The notes: generated by a model not told the origin, from the letters alone. A DNA stretch of 50,278 nucleotides from Leptothrix sp. (in: b-proteobacteria) (GCA_013822265.1 PNKD01000014.1:1-50278); one strand, 5' to 3'. Positions 8,384-17,047 are shown, counted from the first letter of the stretch. A program made the numbers and translations.

Positions 8384-8767
8384 TCAGGCCAGCTTGACCT
8401 CGATGCGGCGCGGCTGGGCGTGCTCGGCCTTGGGGATGCGCACGCGCAGCACGCCCTGGCTCAGTTCGGCGGCGATGCGGCCGGCGTCGAGCTCCTTGCT
8501 GAGCGTGAACAGGCGCCGGTAGCGCGACTGCTGCACCTCGGCATGGCTGGGCTGCAGGCCGTCGGGCAGCGGCAGCGCCATGCTGCCCTCGATGGCCAGG
8601 GTGTCGCCTTCGACGCTCAGGTTCAGGCCCTCGCGGGCGACGCCCGGCAGGTCGGCATAGAGCGTGATGCCGGTGGCGTCCTCGAGCACGTCCACGGGCG
8701 GCAGCAGGGTGCGTTCTTCACGTGCCGCGGGCACGCTTTCGCGGGTCTTCATCACGGGGTTGTTCAT
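8384..8767 (-). CDS. Small heat-shock protein (Hsp20), second gene
   Basis: A 127-residue alpha-crystallin-domain protein. The core runs from PPVDVLEDATGITLYADLPGVAREGLNLSVEG to the signature GVLRVRIPKAE, followed by a short tail. These chaperones hold unfolded proteins as oligomers. The C-terminal I-x-I anchor usual in oligomeric Hsp20 is replaced by IEVKLA. It lies 59 bases downstream of another hsp20 gene on the same strand and is probably expressed from the same heat-shock promoter, because its own upstream gap shows no promoter. Confidence 0.9.
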   Translation of the reverse strand: MNNPVMKTRESVPAAREERTLLPPVDVLEDATGITLYADLPGVAREGLNLSVEGDTLAIEGSMALPLPDGLQPSHAEVQQSRYRRLFTLSKELDAGRIAAELSQGVLRVRIPKAEHAQPRRIEVKLA

Positions 8768-8826
8768 GGTGTCACTCCATCACGGTGGTGTCGTTCGGGC
8801 TTCGGGCTTCGGGCTCGCGCCGGCGC

Positions 8827-9264
8827 TCACTGCACTTCGATGCGGCGCGGCAGGGCCGCCTCGCGCCGTTTGACGCTGACGTGCAGCACGCCGTCGCGGC
8901 AGGCGGCGCTGACCGCATGGGGGTCGCTGTCGTCGGGCAGGTTGACGACGCGGCGGAAGCGGCCGTCGAAGCGCTCGTTGCTGTGCAGCGTGAGCTTGGC
9001 GTCGCTGCCGGTGACGGCCGGTGCGCGCTCGCCGGTGAGCGTCAGCACGCCGCGGTCGAGCGTGATCTCGATGGTGGCCGGGTCGACGCCGGGCACGAAC
9101 GCGTAGACCTCGGTCGAGCTCGGCGTCTGCCCGACGTTCACCGCCGGGAAGCCGCCGGCGAAGCCGCGGATGCTGGGCGAAGGCATGTCGAGGGCCTGCT
9201 GCAACTGGCGCTGCAGGCGGTCCATGTCGGCGAACAGGTCGCCGGAAAACAGGCTGCGGTACAT
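8827..9264 (-). CDS. Small heat-shock protein (Hsp20), first gene
   Basis: A 145-residue Hsp20 protein. The ATG at 9264 is preceded by AAGGAGG at ideal spacing, which rules out the longer reading to 9408. The N-terminal arm MYRSLFSGDLFADMDRLQRQLQQAL is typical, and the alpha-crystallin core includes VYAFVPGVDPATIEITLDRGVLTLTGER and the end motif GVLHVSVKRREA. It heads a two-gene hsp20 operon. About 65 bases upstream of the start is a near-consensus sigma-32 promoter, so strong heat induction is expected. Confidence 0.92.
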   Translation of the reverse strand: MYRSLFSGDLFADMDRLQRQLQQALDMPSPSIRGFAGGFPAVNVGQTPSSTEVYAFVPGVDPATIEITLDRGVLTLTGERAPAVTGSDAKLTLHSNERFDGRFRRVVNLPDDSDPHAVSAACRDGVLHVSVKRREAALPRRIEVQ

Positions 9265-9328
9265 GAGGATCCTCCTTCGGGTGGAACGGGGCGCGAGGCT
9301 GTCGATGGCGCCCCGCGTGGAAGAAATG

Positions 9329-9354
9329 ATGGGGACCGGCGCCAGCGTTTCAAG
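9329..9354 (-). promoter_or_regulatory. Sigma-32 heat-shock promoter for the hsp20 operon
   Basis: On the minus strand CTTGAAA (9354-9348) is followed after 13 bases by CCCCAT (9334-9329). This matches the RpoH consensus CTTGAAA and CCCCATnT almost perfectly. It points to the hsp20 gene starting at 9264. Confidence 0.85.
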
Positions 9355-9359
9355 CCCCG

Positions 9360-9388
9360 CTTGATTCCGCCGCGGCCGCACCCAGATG
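9360..9388 (+). promoter_or_regulatory. Possible sigma-32 promoter for cbpA
   Basis: CTTGATT (9360-9366) and CCCAGATG (9381-9388), 14 bases apart, form a weaker RpoH-like promoter pointing towards cbpA at 9411. It begins 5 bases after the -35 box of the opposite hsp20 promoter. The leader would be very short, which lowers confidence. Confidence 0.35.
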
Positions 9389-9410
9389 CGGGTTACGGAG
9401 GCATGCAACC

Positions 9411-10424
9411 GTGCAGTTCAAGGACTACTACGCCTTGCTCGGCGTGGCGCGTGACGCCACCGCCGACGACATCAAGAAGGCCTACCGAAAGCTGGCCCGC
9501 AAGTACCACCCCGACGTCAGCAAGGAGGCCGACGCCGCGGCGCGCATGAGCGAGATCAACGAGGCCAACGCGGTGCTGTCCGACCCCGAACGGCGTGCCG
9601 CCTACGATGCCATCGGCCGCGGCCATCACGCCGGCGAACGCTTCACGCCGCCGCCCGACTGGGATGCCGGCTTCGAGTTCTCGGGCGCCGGCGCCGAGGG
9701 CATGGACGCCGGCCAGTTCAGCGACTTCTTCGCGCAGCTGTTCGGCCACATGGGCCGCGCGGGCCAGGGCGCGCGGCGCCAGGCGCGCGGCGCGCCACCG
9801 GACGGCGGCGGCCACCGCGCCCGCGGCGAAGACCACCACGCCAAGATACTGCTCGACATCGAGCACGCCTGGCGCGGCGCGCAGCGGCGGCTGGCACTGA
9901 AGCTGCCGCAGCTCGACGCGCAGGGCCGCGTGCAGCTGGCCGAACGCCATCTCGACGTGCACATCCCGGCCGGCATCAAGGCCGGCCAGATGATCCGCCT
10001 GGCCGGCCAGGGCGGGCCAGGCCTGGGCGGCGCGCCCGCCGGCGACCTGCTGCTCGAGGTGCATTTCAGGCCGCACCCGCACTTCCGTCTCGATGGCGCC
10101 GACCTCGTCACCGACCTGCCCGTGGCGCCCTGGGAAGCCGCGCTGGGCGCCGTGGTGCCGGTGACGCTGCCCGATGGCAGCATGCTCAAGGTGCGCGTGC
10201 CCGCCGGCGCGCAGAGCGGGCAGAGCGTGACGGTGCGCGGCCGCGGCCTGCCCGCGCGCACGCCCGGCGACCTCGAACTCCGCCTGCAGGTGGTGCTGCC
10301 CAGCGCCTACGACCCGCGGGCGAAGAGGCTCTATGAACAGATGGCCGGCGAGCTCACCGATTTCGATGCCCGCCGCGTGGCGGCGGCGCAGGCCGAGCGC
10401 AGCGGCGCCGAGGAGGTGCCATGA
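9411..10424 (+). CDS. cbpA: DnaJ-like co-chaperone CbpA
   Basis: A 337-residue class II J-protein. The J domain (about residues 1-68) begins FKDYYALLGVARDATADDIKKAYRKLARKYHPDVS with HPD at 33-35, which stimulates DnaK. A Gly-rich linker follows and then two C-terminal substrate-binding domains (LDVHIPAGIKAGQMIRLAGQG and VRVPAGAQSGQSVTVRGRGLP); there is no zinc finger, as expected for CbpA. The GTG start at 9411 has CGGAGG 9 bases upstream. It overlaps cbpM by 4 bases and is divergent from the hsp20 operon, forming one protein-folding island. Confidence 0.93.
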   Translation: MQFKDYYALLGVARDATADDIKKAYRKLARKYHPDVSKEADAAARMSEINEANAVLSDPERRAAYDAIGRGHHAGERFTPPPDWDAGFEFSGAGAEGMDAGQFSDFFAQLFGHMGRAGQGARRQARGAPPDGGGHRARGEDHHAKILLDIEHAWRGAQRRLALKLPQLDAQGRVQLAERHLDVHIPAGIKAGQMIRLAGQGGPGLGGAPAGDLLLEVHFRPHPHFRLDGADLVTDLPVAPWEAALGAVVPVTLPDGSMLKVRVPAGAQSGQSVTVRGRGLPARTPGDLELRLQVVLPSAYDPRAKRLYEQMAGELTDFDARRVAAAQAERSGAEEVP

Positions 10425-10732
10425 ACCTGCCGCGACAAGGCTTGGAGGTGCTGCTCGACGAGCTGTGGCTCGACGCCGGCGAACTCTGCCGCCTGGCCGG
10501 TGTCGGCCAACCCTGGTTGCACGAACGCCTGGCGCAGGGGCTGTTCGCGGCGCGCACGATGCCCGCACCCGAGGCCCTGCGCTTCGACACCGCCGACCTG
10601 CGCCGCGCGCGGCGGCTGCTGGCGCTGGAGCGCGACTTCGACGCCGCGCCCGAACTCGCGGCGCTGGTGGCCGACCTGGAGGACGAAGTGGCTGCGCTGC
10701 GTGCGCGGCTGCGGCGCGCCGGCCTCGTCTAG
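10421..10732 (+). CDS. cbpM: CbpM-like modulator of CbpA
   Basis: A 103-residue MerR-HTH-like protein with WLDAGELCRLAGVGQPWLHERLAQGLF in the first half and a predicted helical segment AALVADLEDEVAALRARLRR at the end. CbpM proteins bind the J domain of CbpA and inhibit it. The ATG overlaps the cbpA stop (ATGA), so translation is coupled. The 3' end overlaps the convergent membrane-protein gene by 4 bases. Confidence 0.85.
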   Translation: MNLPRQGLEVLLDELWLDAGELCRLAGVGQPWLHERLAQGLFAARTMPAPEALRFDTADLRRARRLLALERDFDAAPELAALVADLEDEVAALRARLRRAGLV

Positions 10733-10944
10733 CGGAAGAAGATCTGCCACAGGCCCGCGAGCACGTGGCCCCAGACCAGGATGTTGAAGCCGGCCAGCGC
10801 GAACACGCGCGCCACGTTCCACAGCGTGCGCGCACGGCGCTCGCAGGCCGGCTCGCCGGTCATGGCGTAGAGCAGGAAGTAGAAGACCGAGGGCAGCAGC
10901 GTGCCCGCGATGATCAAGCCCATGACCCAGTGGAAGACCTTCAT
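10729..10944 (-). CDS. Small inner-membrane protein, unknown function
   Basis: A 71-residue protein with two probable membrane helices (about residues 5-29, [21 protein letters not shown], and 46-68, [20 protein letters not shown]) joined by a polar loop rich in Arg. Its ATG overlaps the trmB stop (ATGA), so it is co-translated with trmB. It overlaps cbpM at the 3' end by 4 bases. No catalytic motif is visible and I do not recognise a function; small proteins of this pattern occur near trmB in related bacteria. Confidence 0.7.
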   Translation of the reverse strand: MKVFHWVMGLIIAGTLLPSVFYFLLYAMTGEPACERRARTLWNVARVFALAGFNILVWGHVLAGLWQIFFR

Positions 10945-11726
10945 GGCGCGATTATCCGGGCGCGCGCCGCGGCCGCTTCCGGCCGGCGCGTGAAGACCAG
11001 GTCCCAGACGCCGTGGCCGAGCTGGATGCCGCGCTGTTCGAACTTGGTCAGCGGGCGCCAGTCGGGGCGCGGGGCGTAGCCCGACGCATCGCCGGCGGTG
11101 TTGGCCAGCCGCGGCTCGGCGGCCAGCACCTCGAGCATCTGCTCGGCGTAGGGCTGCCAGTCGGTGGCGCAGTGCAGGTAGCCGCCGGGCGCCAGCCGCG
11201 TGACCAGCTGCGCCACGAAGCCCGGCTGCACCAGCCTGCGCTTGTTGTGGCGCTTCTTGTGCCAGGGGTCGGGAAACCAGAGGTGCGCGCCGGCCAGCGA
11301 CCCGGGGGCCAGCATGTAGGCCAGCACCTCCACCGCGTCGTGCTGCACCAGGCGCAGGTTGGTCAGTCCGCCGTCGCCGATCAGCCGCAGCAACGCGCCC
11401 ACACCCGGCGTGTGCACCTCGACGCCTATGAAGTCGGTGCCGGGCAGCGCGGCGGCCACCTGGGCGGTGGCGCCGCCCATGCCGAAGCCGATCTCCAGCA
11501 CGCGCGGGGCGCGGCGGCCGAACACGGCGTCGAGGTCCAGCCGCTGTGCCGTGTAGGGCAGCACGTAACGCGGGCCGAGCTGCTCCAGCGCGCGCTGCTG
11601 CCCGGTGCCCAGGCGGCCGGCGCGCAGCACGAAGCTGCGCATCGGCCGGTGGCCGGCTGGCGCGACGGCGTCGCGGGCCGCGCCATCAGTGGTGTCGGTC
11701 GGGTCGGTCACGGCAGGCTCGCTCAT
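10941..11726 (-). CDS. trmB: tRNA (guanine-N7)-methyltransferase
   Basis: A 261-residue SAM-dependent enzyme that makes m7G46 in the variable loop of tRNAs. Signatures are [17 protein letters not shown] (SAM-binding motif I), [12 protein letters not shown] (motif II) and [19 protein letters not shown], the family's diagnostic block. The N-terminal about 30 residues are variable. The ATG at 11726 is chosen over one eight codons upstream because it is followed by the usual acidic, disordered start. It is translationally coupled to the small membrane protein downstream. Confidence 0.95.
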   Translation of the reverse strand: MSEPAVTDPTDTTDGAARDAVAPAGHRPMRSFVLRAGRLGTGQQRALEQLGPRYVLPYTAQRLDLDAVFGRRAPRVLEIGFGMGGATAQVAAALPGTDFIGVEVHTPGVGALLRLIGDGGLTNLRLVQHDAVEVLAYMLAPGSLAGAHLWFPDPWHKKRHNKRRLVQPGFVAQLVTRLAPGGYLHCATDWQPYAEQMLEVLAAEPRLANTAGDASGYAPRPDWRPLTKFEQRGIQLGHGVWDLVFTRRPEAAAARARIIAP

Positions 11727-11798
11727 CGCGGCGCGAGTGTAGTGGCGCAAGGCCCCGCCGGCCTGACGGCGGGTCTTGCGGCGAGCGGGGCAGGCGCG

Positions 11799-12989
11799 TC
11801 AGCCCAACAGGGCCGCGGCGTCGCGCGCCGCGACGCCGCCTTCGTCGGTGGGCACGACCCAGACCTCGACCGCGCTGTGCTCGGCGTGGATGGCGCACAC
11901 CGCGTCGCCCACCGCGGCGGTGTTGGCGGCGTCGTCGATGTGCACGCCCAGCCAGGCAAGCTGGCGGCCGATGTCGGCGCGCAGCAGCGCGTCGTGCTCG
12001 CCGATGCCGCCCGTGAAGGCCAGCAGGTCCAGGCCCTGCAGGCAGGCGGCCATCGCGCCAGCCTCGCGCAGCAGGCGGTGCGTGAAGAGATCGATGGCGA
12101 AACGCGCCTGGGCGCTGCCGTCGGCGCGCAGCCTGCGCATGTCGGCCGACACGCCCGAGACGCCGAGCAGCCCACTTTCCTTGTACAGCAGCGTCTGCAG
12201 GCGTTCCTGTGTCCAGCCCTGGGCCAGCAGGTAGAGCAGCACGCCGGGGTCGAGCGCGCCGCAGCGTGTGCCCATCATCAGGCCGTCCAGCGCGCTGAAG
12301 CCCATGCTGCTGGCCACGCTGCGGCCCTGCAGCGCCGCGCACAGGCTGGCGCCGTTGCCCAGGTGGGCCATGAGCACGCGGCCGCCGGCGCGGGCGCTGT
12401 GCTGCTGCAGCGTCTGCATCAGGAACTGGTAGGACAGGCCATGGAAACCGTAGCGCCGCACGCCCTCGGCCCACAGCGTGCGCGGCAGGGCGAAGCGCAG
12501 CTCGAGCTCGGGCAGCGTGGCATGGAAGGCGGTGTCGAAACAGGCCACCTGCGGCAGCCCCGGGAAGGCCTGCCGGAAGGCGCGAATGCCCTGCAGGTTC
12601 TGCGGCTGGTGCAGCGGCGCCAGCGGGCCCAGCCGCGCCAGTTGCTCGAGCACGGCGTCGGTGACGATGACGCTGGCCGAGAAGTCGGCGCCGCCGTGCA
12701 CCACACGGTGGGCTACGGCCTCCAGCGCGGGCAGCGCGGGCAGCCCGGGCAGGCCGGCCAGCAGCCCGGCCAGTTGCTGCAGTGCGTGCGTGAAGGTGTC
12801 GCCCGGCACGGGGGGCAGCGATTGCGTGCGGGCCTGGCCCTGCCAGGTCCAGGCCATGCGGGGCCGGCCGCCAGGCTCCAGGCCCTGGATGCAGCCGTCG
12901 AGCAGCGGCGCGCCCACCTCGCGCCCGCGGCGCGGATAGAGCGCGAACTTCAGCGTCGACGAACCCGCGTTGACGGCGAGGATGGCCAT
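11799..12989 (-). CDS. ackA: Acetate kinase
   Basis: A 396-residue acetokinase that interconverts acetyl phosphate plus ADP with acetate plus ATP (propionate or butyrate are alternatives). Motifs are ILAVNAGSSTLKF (residues 3-15), AHRVVHGG, ACFDTAFHATLP with the catalytic Asp, YGFHGLSYQ, AHLGNGASLCA and FTGGIGEH. The ATG at 12989 sits exactly at the family N-terminus. It lies 13 bases after a MaoC-phosphotransacetylase fusion gene and downstream of phaC, so it probably couples acyl-CoA turnover to ATP formation and PHA metabolism. Confidence 0.94.
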   Translation of the reverse strand: MAILAVNAGSSTLKFALYPRRGREVGAPLLDGCIQGLEPGGRPRMAWTWQGQARTQSLPPVPGDTFTHALQQLAGLLAGLPGLPALPALEAVAHRVVHGGADFSASVIVTDAVLEQLARLGPLAPLHQPQNLQGIRAFRQAFPGLPQVACFDTAFHATLPELELRFALPRTLWAEGVRRYGFHGLSYQFLMQTLQQHSARAGGRVLMAHLGNGASLCAALQGRSVASSMGFSALDGLMMGTRCGALDPGVLLYLLAQGWTQERLQTLLYKESGLLGVSGVSADMRRLRADGSAQARFAIDLFTHRLLREAGAMAACLQGLDLLAFTGGIGEHDALLRADIGRQLAWLGVHIDDAANTAAVGDAVCAIHAEHSAVEVWVVPTDEGGVAARDAAALLG

Positions 12990-13002
12990 GGGCGCCTGCG
13001 GC

Positions 13003-14454
13003 TCAGGCCGGCCAGGCCTGGCGGGCGCGGCTGCGGCGCGCGTCGTGCGCGGCCAGCAGCGCCAGCAGCGCCGAGGCGACGCGCGCGCGTGGGCCGTCGG
13101 CACGGCTGGTCAGCGCGATGGGCACGCGCGCGCCCAGCACCAGCCCCGAGACCGAGGCGCCGGCCAGGTACTCGAGCTGCTTGGCCAGCATGTTGCCCGA
13201 CTCGAGGTCGGGCACGGCCAGGATGTCGGCGTCGCCGGCCACCGGCGAGACGATGCCCTTGACCTGCGCCGCGTGCAGCGAGATGGCGTTGTCGAAGGCC
13301 AACGGGCCGTCGAGCACGCCGCCGCTGATCTGGCCGCGGTCGGCCATCTTGCACAGCGCGGCGGCGTCCAGCGTCGACGGGATCGCCGGGTTCACCGTCT
13401 CCACCGCGGAGAGGACGGCCACCTTGGGCCTGTCCACGCCGAGCACGCGCGCGAAGTCGATGGCGTTCTGCACGATGTCGACCTTCTCGGCCAGCGTGGG
13501 CGAGATGTTGAGGGCCGCGTCGGTGATGAGCAGCGGCTTGGGATAGAGCGCGACGTCGAAGCGGAAGACGTGCGACATGCGCCGCCCGGTGCGCAGCGTG
13601 GGCTGCTTGAGCACGGCCGTGATCAGCTCGTCGGTGTGCAGGCTGCCCTTCATCATGATTTCGACCTCGCCCTTGGCCGCCATCTCGGCGGCGGCGGCCG
13701 CGGCGGCATGGCTGTGCGGCACCGAGACGATCTCGGTGCCGGTGAGGTCGATGCCGGCAGCCTCGGCGACATGGCGGATGCGTGCCTCGGGCCCGATCAG
13801 CACCGGGATCAGCAGGTCGTAGCGCGCGGCATCGATGGCGCCGGCCAGCGACTCGGCGTCGCAGGGGTGGACGACGGCGCAGCGCGCCGCCCCGATGCCG
13901 TTGCCCAGCGCCAGCAGGTCGCGAAAACGCGCCTCGGGGTCGAAGAGCTGGATCTGCGGCCGGCCCGGCCGCGGCAGGCGCAGCTTGTGCGTCGGCGCGA
14001 GCACGCGCGCGGTGCCGTGCAGCACCATCACGCCCTTCTGGTTGGTGACCTCGCAGCGCAGCTCGACCTGCTTCCTGGCGTCGTCCTTGGCCATCACGGT
14101 GGCCGTCACGGCCAGCGTGTCGCCGATGCGCACGGGGTGGTTGAAATGCAGCGCCTGTTCGACGTAGATCGTGCCCGGCCCGGGGAACTGCGTGCCCAGC
14201 AGCGCCGAGATCAGCGCGCCACCCCACATGCCGTGGCCGACGACGCCGCGCAGCAGCGTGTCGTTGGCATAGGTGGGGTCGACGTGGGCCGGGTTGGTGT
14301 CGCCCGACACCGCCGCGAAGGCGTTGATGTCGGCCAGCGTCAGCGTGCGCAGCAGCCTGGCGCTCTGGCCGATCTTCAGTTCGTCGTAGGTGATGTTCTC
14401 GACCCACTCGGTCGCGTGCTTCTGGTTCATGAGGGCTTGGTCGTGCGAGGCCAT
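13003..14454 (-). CDS. MaoC hydratase-phosphotransacetylase fusion
   Basis: A 483-residue two-domain enzyme. Residues about 10-150 form a MaoC/PhaJ-type domain (DINAFAAVSGDTNPAHVDPTYAN, where Asp and His are the hydratase pair, then HGMWGGALISALLG). Residues about 165-480 form a phosphate acetyl/butyryltransferase (EIMMKGSLHTDELITAVL, RMSHVFRFDVALYPKPLLITDAALNISP and SGLVLGARVPIALTSRAD). The fusion is a known arrangement beside acetate kinase. The hydratase can supply (R)-3-hydroxyacyl-CoA to the PHA synthase upstream; the transferase makes acyl phosphate for AckA. ATG 14454 was chosen; ATG 14430 is also possible. No strong ribosome-binding site is seen at either. Confidence 0.88.
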   Translation of the reverse strand: MASHDQALMNQKHATEWVENITYDELKIGQSARLLRTLTLADINAFAAVSGDTNPAHVDPTYANDTLLRGVVGHGMWGGALISALLGTQFPGPGTIYVEQALHFNHPVRIGDTLAVTATVMAKDDARKQVELRCEVTNQKGVMVLHGTARVLAPTHKLRLPRPGRPQIQLFDPEARFRDLLALGNGIGAARCAVVHPCDAESLAGAIDAARYDLLIPVLIGPEARIRHVAEAAGIDLTGTEIVSVPHSHAAAAAAAEMAAKGEVEIMMKGSLHTDELITAVLKQPTLRTGRRMSHVFRFDVALYPKPLLITDAALNISPTLAEKVDIVQNAIDFARVLGVDRPKVAVLSAVETVNPAIPSTLDAAALCKMADRGQISGGVLDGPLAFDNAISLHAAQVKGIVSPVAGDADILAVPDLESGNMLAKQLEYLAGASVSGLVLGARVPIALTSRADGPRARVASALLALLAAHDARRSRARQAWPA

Positions 14455-14488
14455 GGCAAGGTTGCGATGTTGACTCAATCGGCGGGGC

Positions 14489-16363
14489 TCAGTCGGCGTA
14501 CCGCACCATGACATAACTGCCCGGCGCATCGCCAAGCACCTTGGTGCGCGCGATGGCCGGTGGCTTGCGAAGTCCCGACGAGTGCTGCGCCAGCCAGGCG
14601 GCCATCGCCGGCCACCACGAGCCGGGGTGCAGCGGCGCTTCGGCCAGCCAGGCGTCGGGGTCGGTCCAGCCCTGGCCGCGCGGCGTGTGCGCCATCTGGT
14701 AGCTGCGGCCGCGGTGGCCGGGCTCGGAGACGATGCCGGCGTTGTGGCCGCCCGCGGTGAGCACGAAGGTGGTGTCGGTGTCGGTCAGCAGGTGGATCTT
14801 GTAGACCGAACGCCACGGCGAGACGTGGTCGCGCTGCGTGGCCACCACCAGCAGCGGCATGTCGATGTCGCGCAGCGCCACGCCCTCGCTGCCGCAGCGG
14901 TAGTGGCCCTCGGCCAGCGCGTCGTCGAGGAACAGCGACGCCAGGTACTCGTTGTGCATGCGCTCGGGCAGCCGCGTCGCGTCGGCGTTCCAGCTCATCA
15001 TGTCGCTGCCCACCTCGTCGATGCCCAGCAGGTAGCGGCGCGTGTTGCGTGTCCAGACGAGGTCGCGCGAATTCAGGAACTGGAAGGTGGCCGCCATCTC
15101 GCGGCCCGAGAGGAAGCCCTTGCGCGCCATCGAGGCGCGCAGCGTCTTGAGCTGGTCGTCGTCGATGAACACGCCCAGCTCGCCGGGCTCGCTGAAGTCG
15201 GTCTGCGCGGCCAGCAGCGTGACGCTGGCCAGCTCGGGCAGCACGTCGGGGCGCAGGTCGTCGCCGCGGCGGCGCGGTGGCGGGCTGCCGGCGGCCGTCA
15301 GGCGACGGGCGCGCGCCATCATCGCCGCGGCGATGGCCAAGAAGGTGCCGCCCAGGCAGTAACCCAGCGCGTGGATGCGCGGCGCACGGGCCTGCGCCAT
15401 CACCACCGCCATGGCCTGCATGACGCCGCGTTGCAGGTAGTCCTGCATGCCGAGCCCGCGGTCTCCGGCGTCGGGGTTGCGCCAGGACATCATGAACACC
15501 GTGTAGCCCTGCCCGACCAGGTAGCGCACCATCGAGTTGGCCGGCGAGAGGTCGAGGATGTAGTACTTCATGATGCAGGAGGGCACGACGAGCAGCGGCT
15601 CGGCATGCACCTGCGCCGTGGTGGGCAGGTACTGGATCAGCTCGAAGAGTTGATTGCGATGGACCACCTTGCCCGGCGTCACGGCGACGTCCTTGCCCAC
15701 GGCGAAGGGCAGCGGTGCGAGTGCCGTGGCGCGGTGCGGGGCGGCGCCGGGCGGCGCCATCAGCCTGGGCCAGGCCTGCAGCAGGTCCAGCGCCAGGCGC
15801 TGGCCGCCCTTGAGCCAGCTCAGCCCGCCGGAGTCCATCGCCGCCTGCACGGCGGCGGGGTTGGTGAGGGCGCCGTTGGCTGGCGACAGCGCATCCAGGC
15901 CCTGGCGCGCGAAGAAGTCGACCATGTGCCGGTGGTGGGCCGACATGCCCTCAACCGCGGCGGCCTCGCGCCACCAGGCCTCGGCCGCCTTGAAACCTTC
16001 CTTCCAGGCCCGGTAGGGCCAGTGCTGCCAGCCGTCGTCGTCGAAGCGCAGGTCGTGCTCGGGCCTGTCTGCCGGCGCGTCGGGCGCGTCGGGCGTGTCC
16101 GGCGTGTGGGCCGCCGGCGTCATCGAACCCGACCAGGCCTGCAACCCCAGCTCGCGCGCCCGCTGCGCCAGCAGCAACTGCCGCCCCGGCGACGTGGCCA
16201 GGTGCCAGGCCCAGTCGGCATGGGCCAGGGCCAGCGCGATAGGCGACAGGCCCAGGCTGGTGTCGGCCAGGCGGCTGTGCACCCAGCCGTCGAGCAACTG
16301 GTAGGGATGGGACGGTGCGCCGGCGGGCTGCGCGGTGCGGGCGGGGAGAGTGGTGGGCTGCAT
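14489..16363 (-). CDS. phaC: Polyhydroxyalkanoate synthase (class I-like)
   Basis: A 624-residue alpha/beta-hydrolase-fold polymerase that joins (R)-3-hydroxyacyl-CoA into PHA. The lipase-like box GYCLGG carries the catalytic cysteine (about residue 336); VVATQRDHVSPW supplies the Asp and TAGGHNAGIVSEPGHRGR the His. VVPSCIMKYYILDLSPANSMVRYLVGQG is typical of PhaC. The N-terminal region is longer than usual and includes an Asp/Pro/Thr-rich linker, and there is a short Pro/Arg-rich insert after the Cys domain. ATG 16363 is preferred; an in-frame reading extends to 16531 but looks non-coding. It forms an operon with the MaoC-Pta fusion and ackA. Confidence 0.9.
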   Translation of the reverse strand: MQPTTLPARTAQPAGAPSHPYQLLDGWVHSRLADTSLGLSPIALALAHADWAWHLATSPGRQLLLAQRARELGLQAWSGSMTPAAHTPDTPDAPDAPADRPEHDLRFDDDGWQHWPYRAWKEGFKAAEAWWREAAAVEGMSAHHRHMVDFFARQGLDALSPANGALTNPAAVQAAMDSGGLSWLKGGQRLALDLLQAWPRLMAPPGAAPHRATALAPLPFAVGKDVAVTPGKVVHRNQLFELIQYLPTTAQVHAEPLLVVPSCIMKYYILDLSPANSMVRYLVGQGYTVFMMSWRNPDAGDRGLGMQDYLQRGVMQAMAVVMAQARAPRIHALGYCLGGTFLAIAAAMMARARRLTAAGSPPPRRRGDDLRPDVLPELASVTLLAAQTDFSEPGELGVFIDDDQLKTLRASMARKGFLSGREMAATFQFLNSRDLVWTRNTRRYLLGIDEVGSDMMSWNADATRLPERMHNEYLASLFLDDALAEGHYRCGSEGVALRDIDMPLLVVATQRDHVSPWRSVYKIHLLTDTDTTFVLTAGGHNAGIVSEPGHRGRSYQMAHTPRGQGWTDPDAWLAEAPLHPGSWWPAMAAWLAQHSSGLRKPPAIARTKVLGDAPGSYVMVRYAD

Positions 16364-16829
16364 GAGGCTCGAGCCTGCCGTGCCCTGGTAGGGCACGCCG
16401 CCCCATGCTAAGCCGCCCCGCGCCGTGCGCAGCATGGCGCCGTGGGCCGCGCTTGTCATGGCGCAAAGGCAGGGCTGCGACTCGACCGAGGGCCGTTGAG
16501 CCGGCTCGATCCATCGTGCCGGCGCGGTCACACGATGGTCCAGGGTCGATGGACGGCAACGCCACCGGTCAGGCCGCAGATGCGGCGGTGCCGGGGCAAG
16601 CAGTGCGACGGCCGTCAGGGAGCATCTCGGTCCGTGATGGACCGATGGAGCAGGCCATCAAGCCGAACCTCTGGAGGGCTGGCGCACTGATGGCCATGGG
16701 CTGCGTGGCGGCGCTCGCCGCCGCGCCGGGCGGTCGCTGCGCCGGCGGGCGAGGTGTCCGCGAGGTGCCGTCGGCGCGTCGTCAAGGGCGCCAAACGCGC
16801 TTCGCGATCGCTTAGACTCGGGGCCGCCC
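16364..16829. other. Gap between phaC and tRNA-Gly
   Basis: About 470 bases without a convincing gene. It should contain the phaC promoter and the tRNA promoter, but I see no clear boxes. A 56-codon plus-strand reading (16645-16815) starts with Lys/Arg and a hydrophobic run (ALMAMGCVAALAAAP) like an export signal, then becomes Arg/Gly-rich. It may be chance or a decayed secreted protein. Confidence 0.3.
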
Positions 16830-16903
16830 GCGGGCGTAGCTCAATGGCAGAGCTGAAGCTTCCCAAGCTTAAGACGAGGGTTCGATTCCCTTCGCCCGCT
16901 CCA
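16830..16903 (+). tRNA. tRNA-Gly (anticodon CCC)
   Basis: A 74-base cloverleaf with encoded CCA. The acceptor GCGGGCG pairs with CGCCCGC before T-CCA; the D stem is GCTC/GAGC; the anticodon loop TTCCCAA gives CCC (16862-16864); the T arm is GAGGG-TTCGATT-CCCTT. The sequence is close to E. coli tRNA-Gly(CCC). The top pair of the anticodon stem (27-43) appears as G-A, a mismatch. It reads GGG codons. Confidence 0.95.
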
Positions 16904-17047
16904 GGGTTCGCCGGGCCGTGATTGCGCGATGCGCCGGCGTCGGCCGCGGGCGGCTCAGGGCCCGGGTCCAACGCGGCCCGGGTCGGCTGCCTGTGCGGCT
17001 CGGCCGGCTCGATGTCCGCACCGGGCGCCTTGCGGCATGATCCGGGC

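Noticed and set aside
11013..13262. Very long plus-strand frame opposite trmB, ackA and the Pta fusion
   Set aside because: The translation is Gly/Arg/His/Gln-rich with no domains; this is the usual antisense artefact of high third-position GC. The same applies to 40426-42885 minus, 746-2491 minus, 889-2829 plus and 28468-30588 plus.
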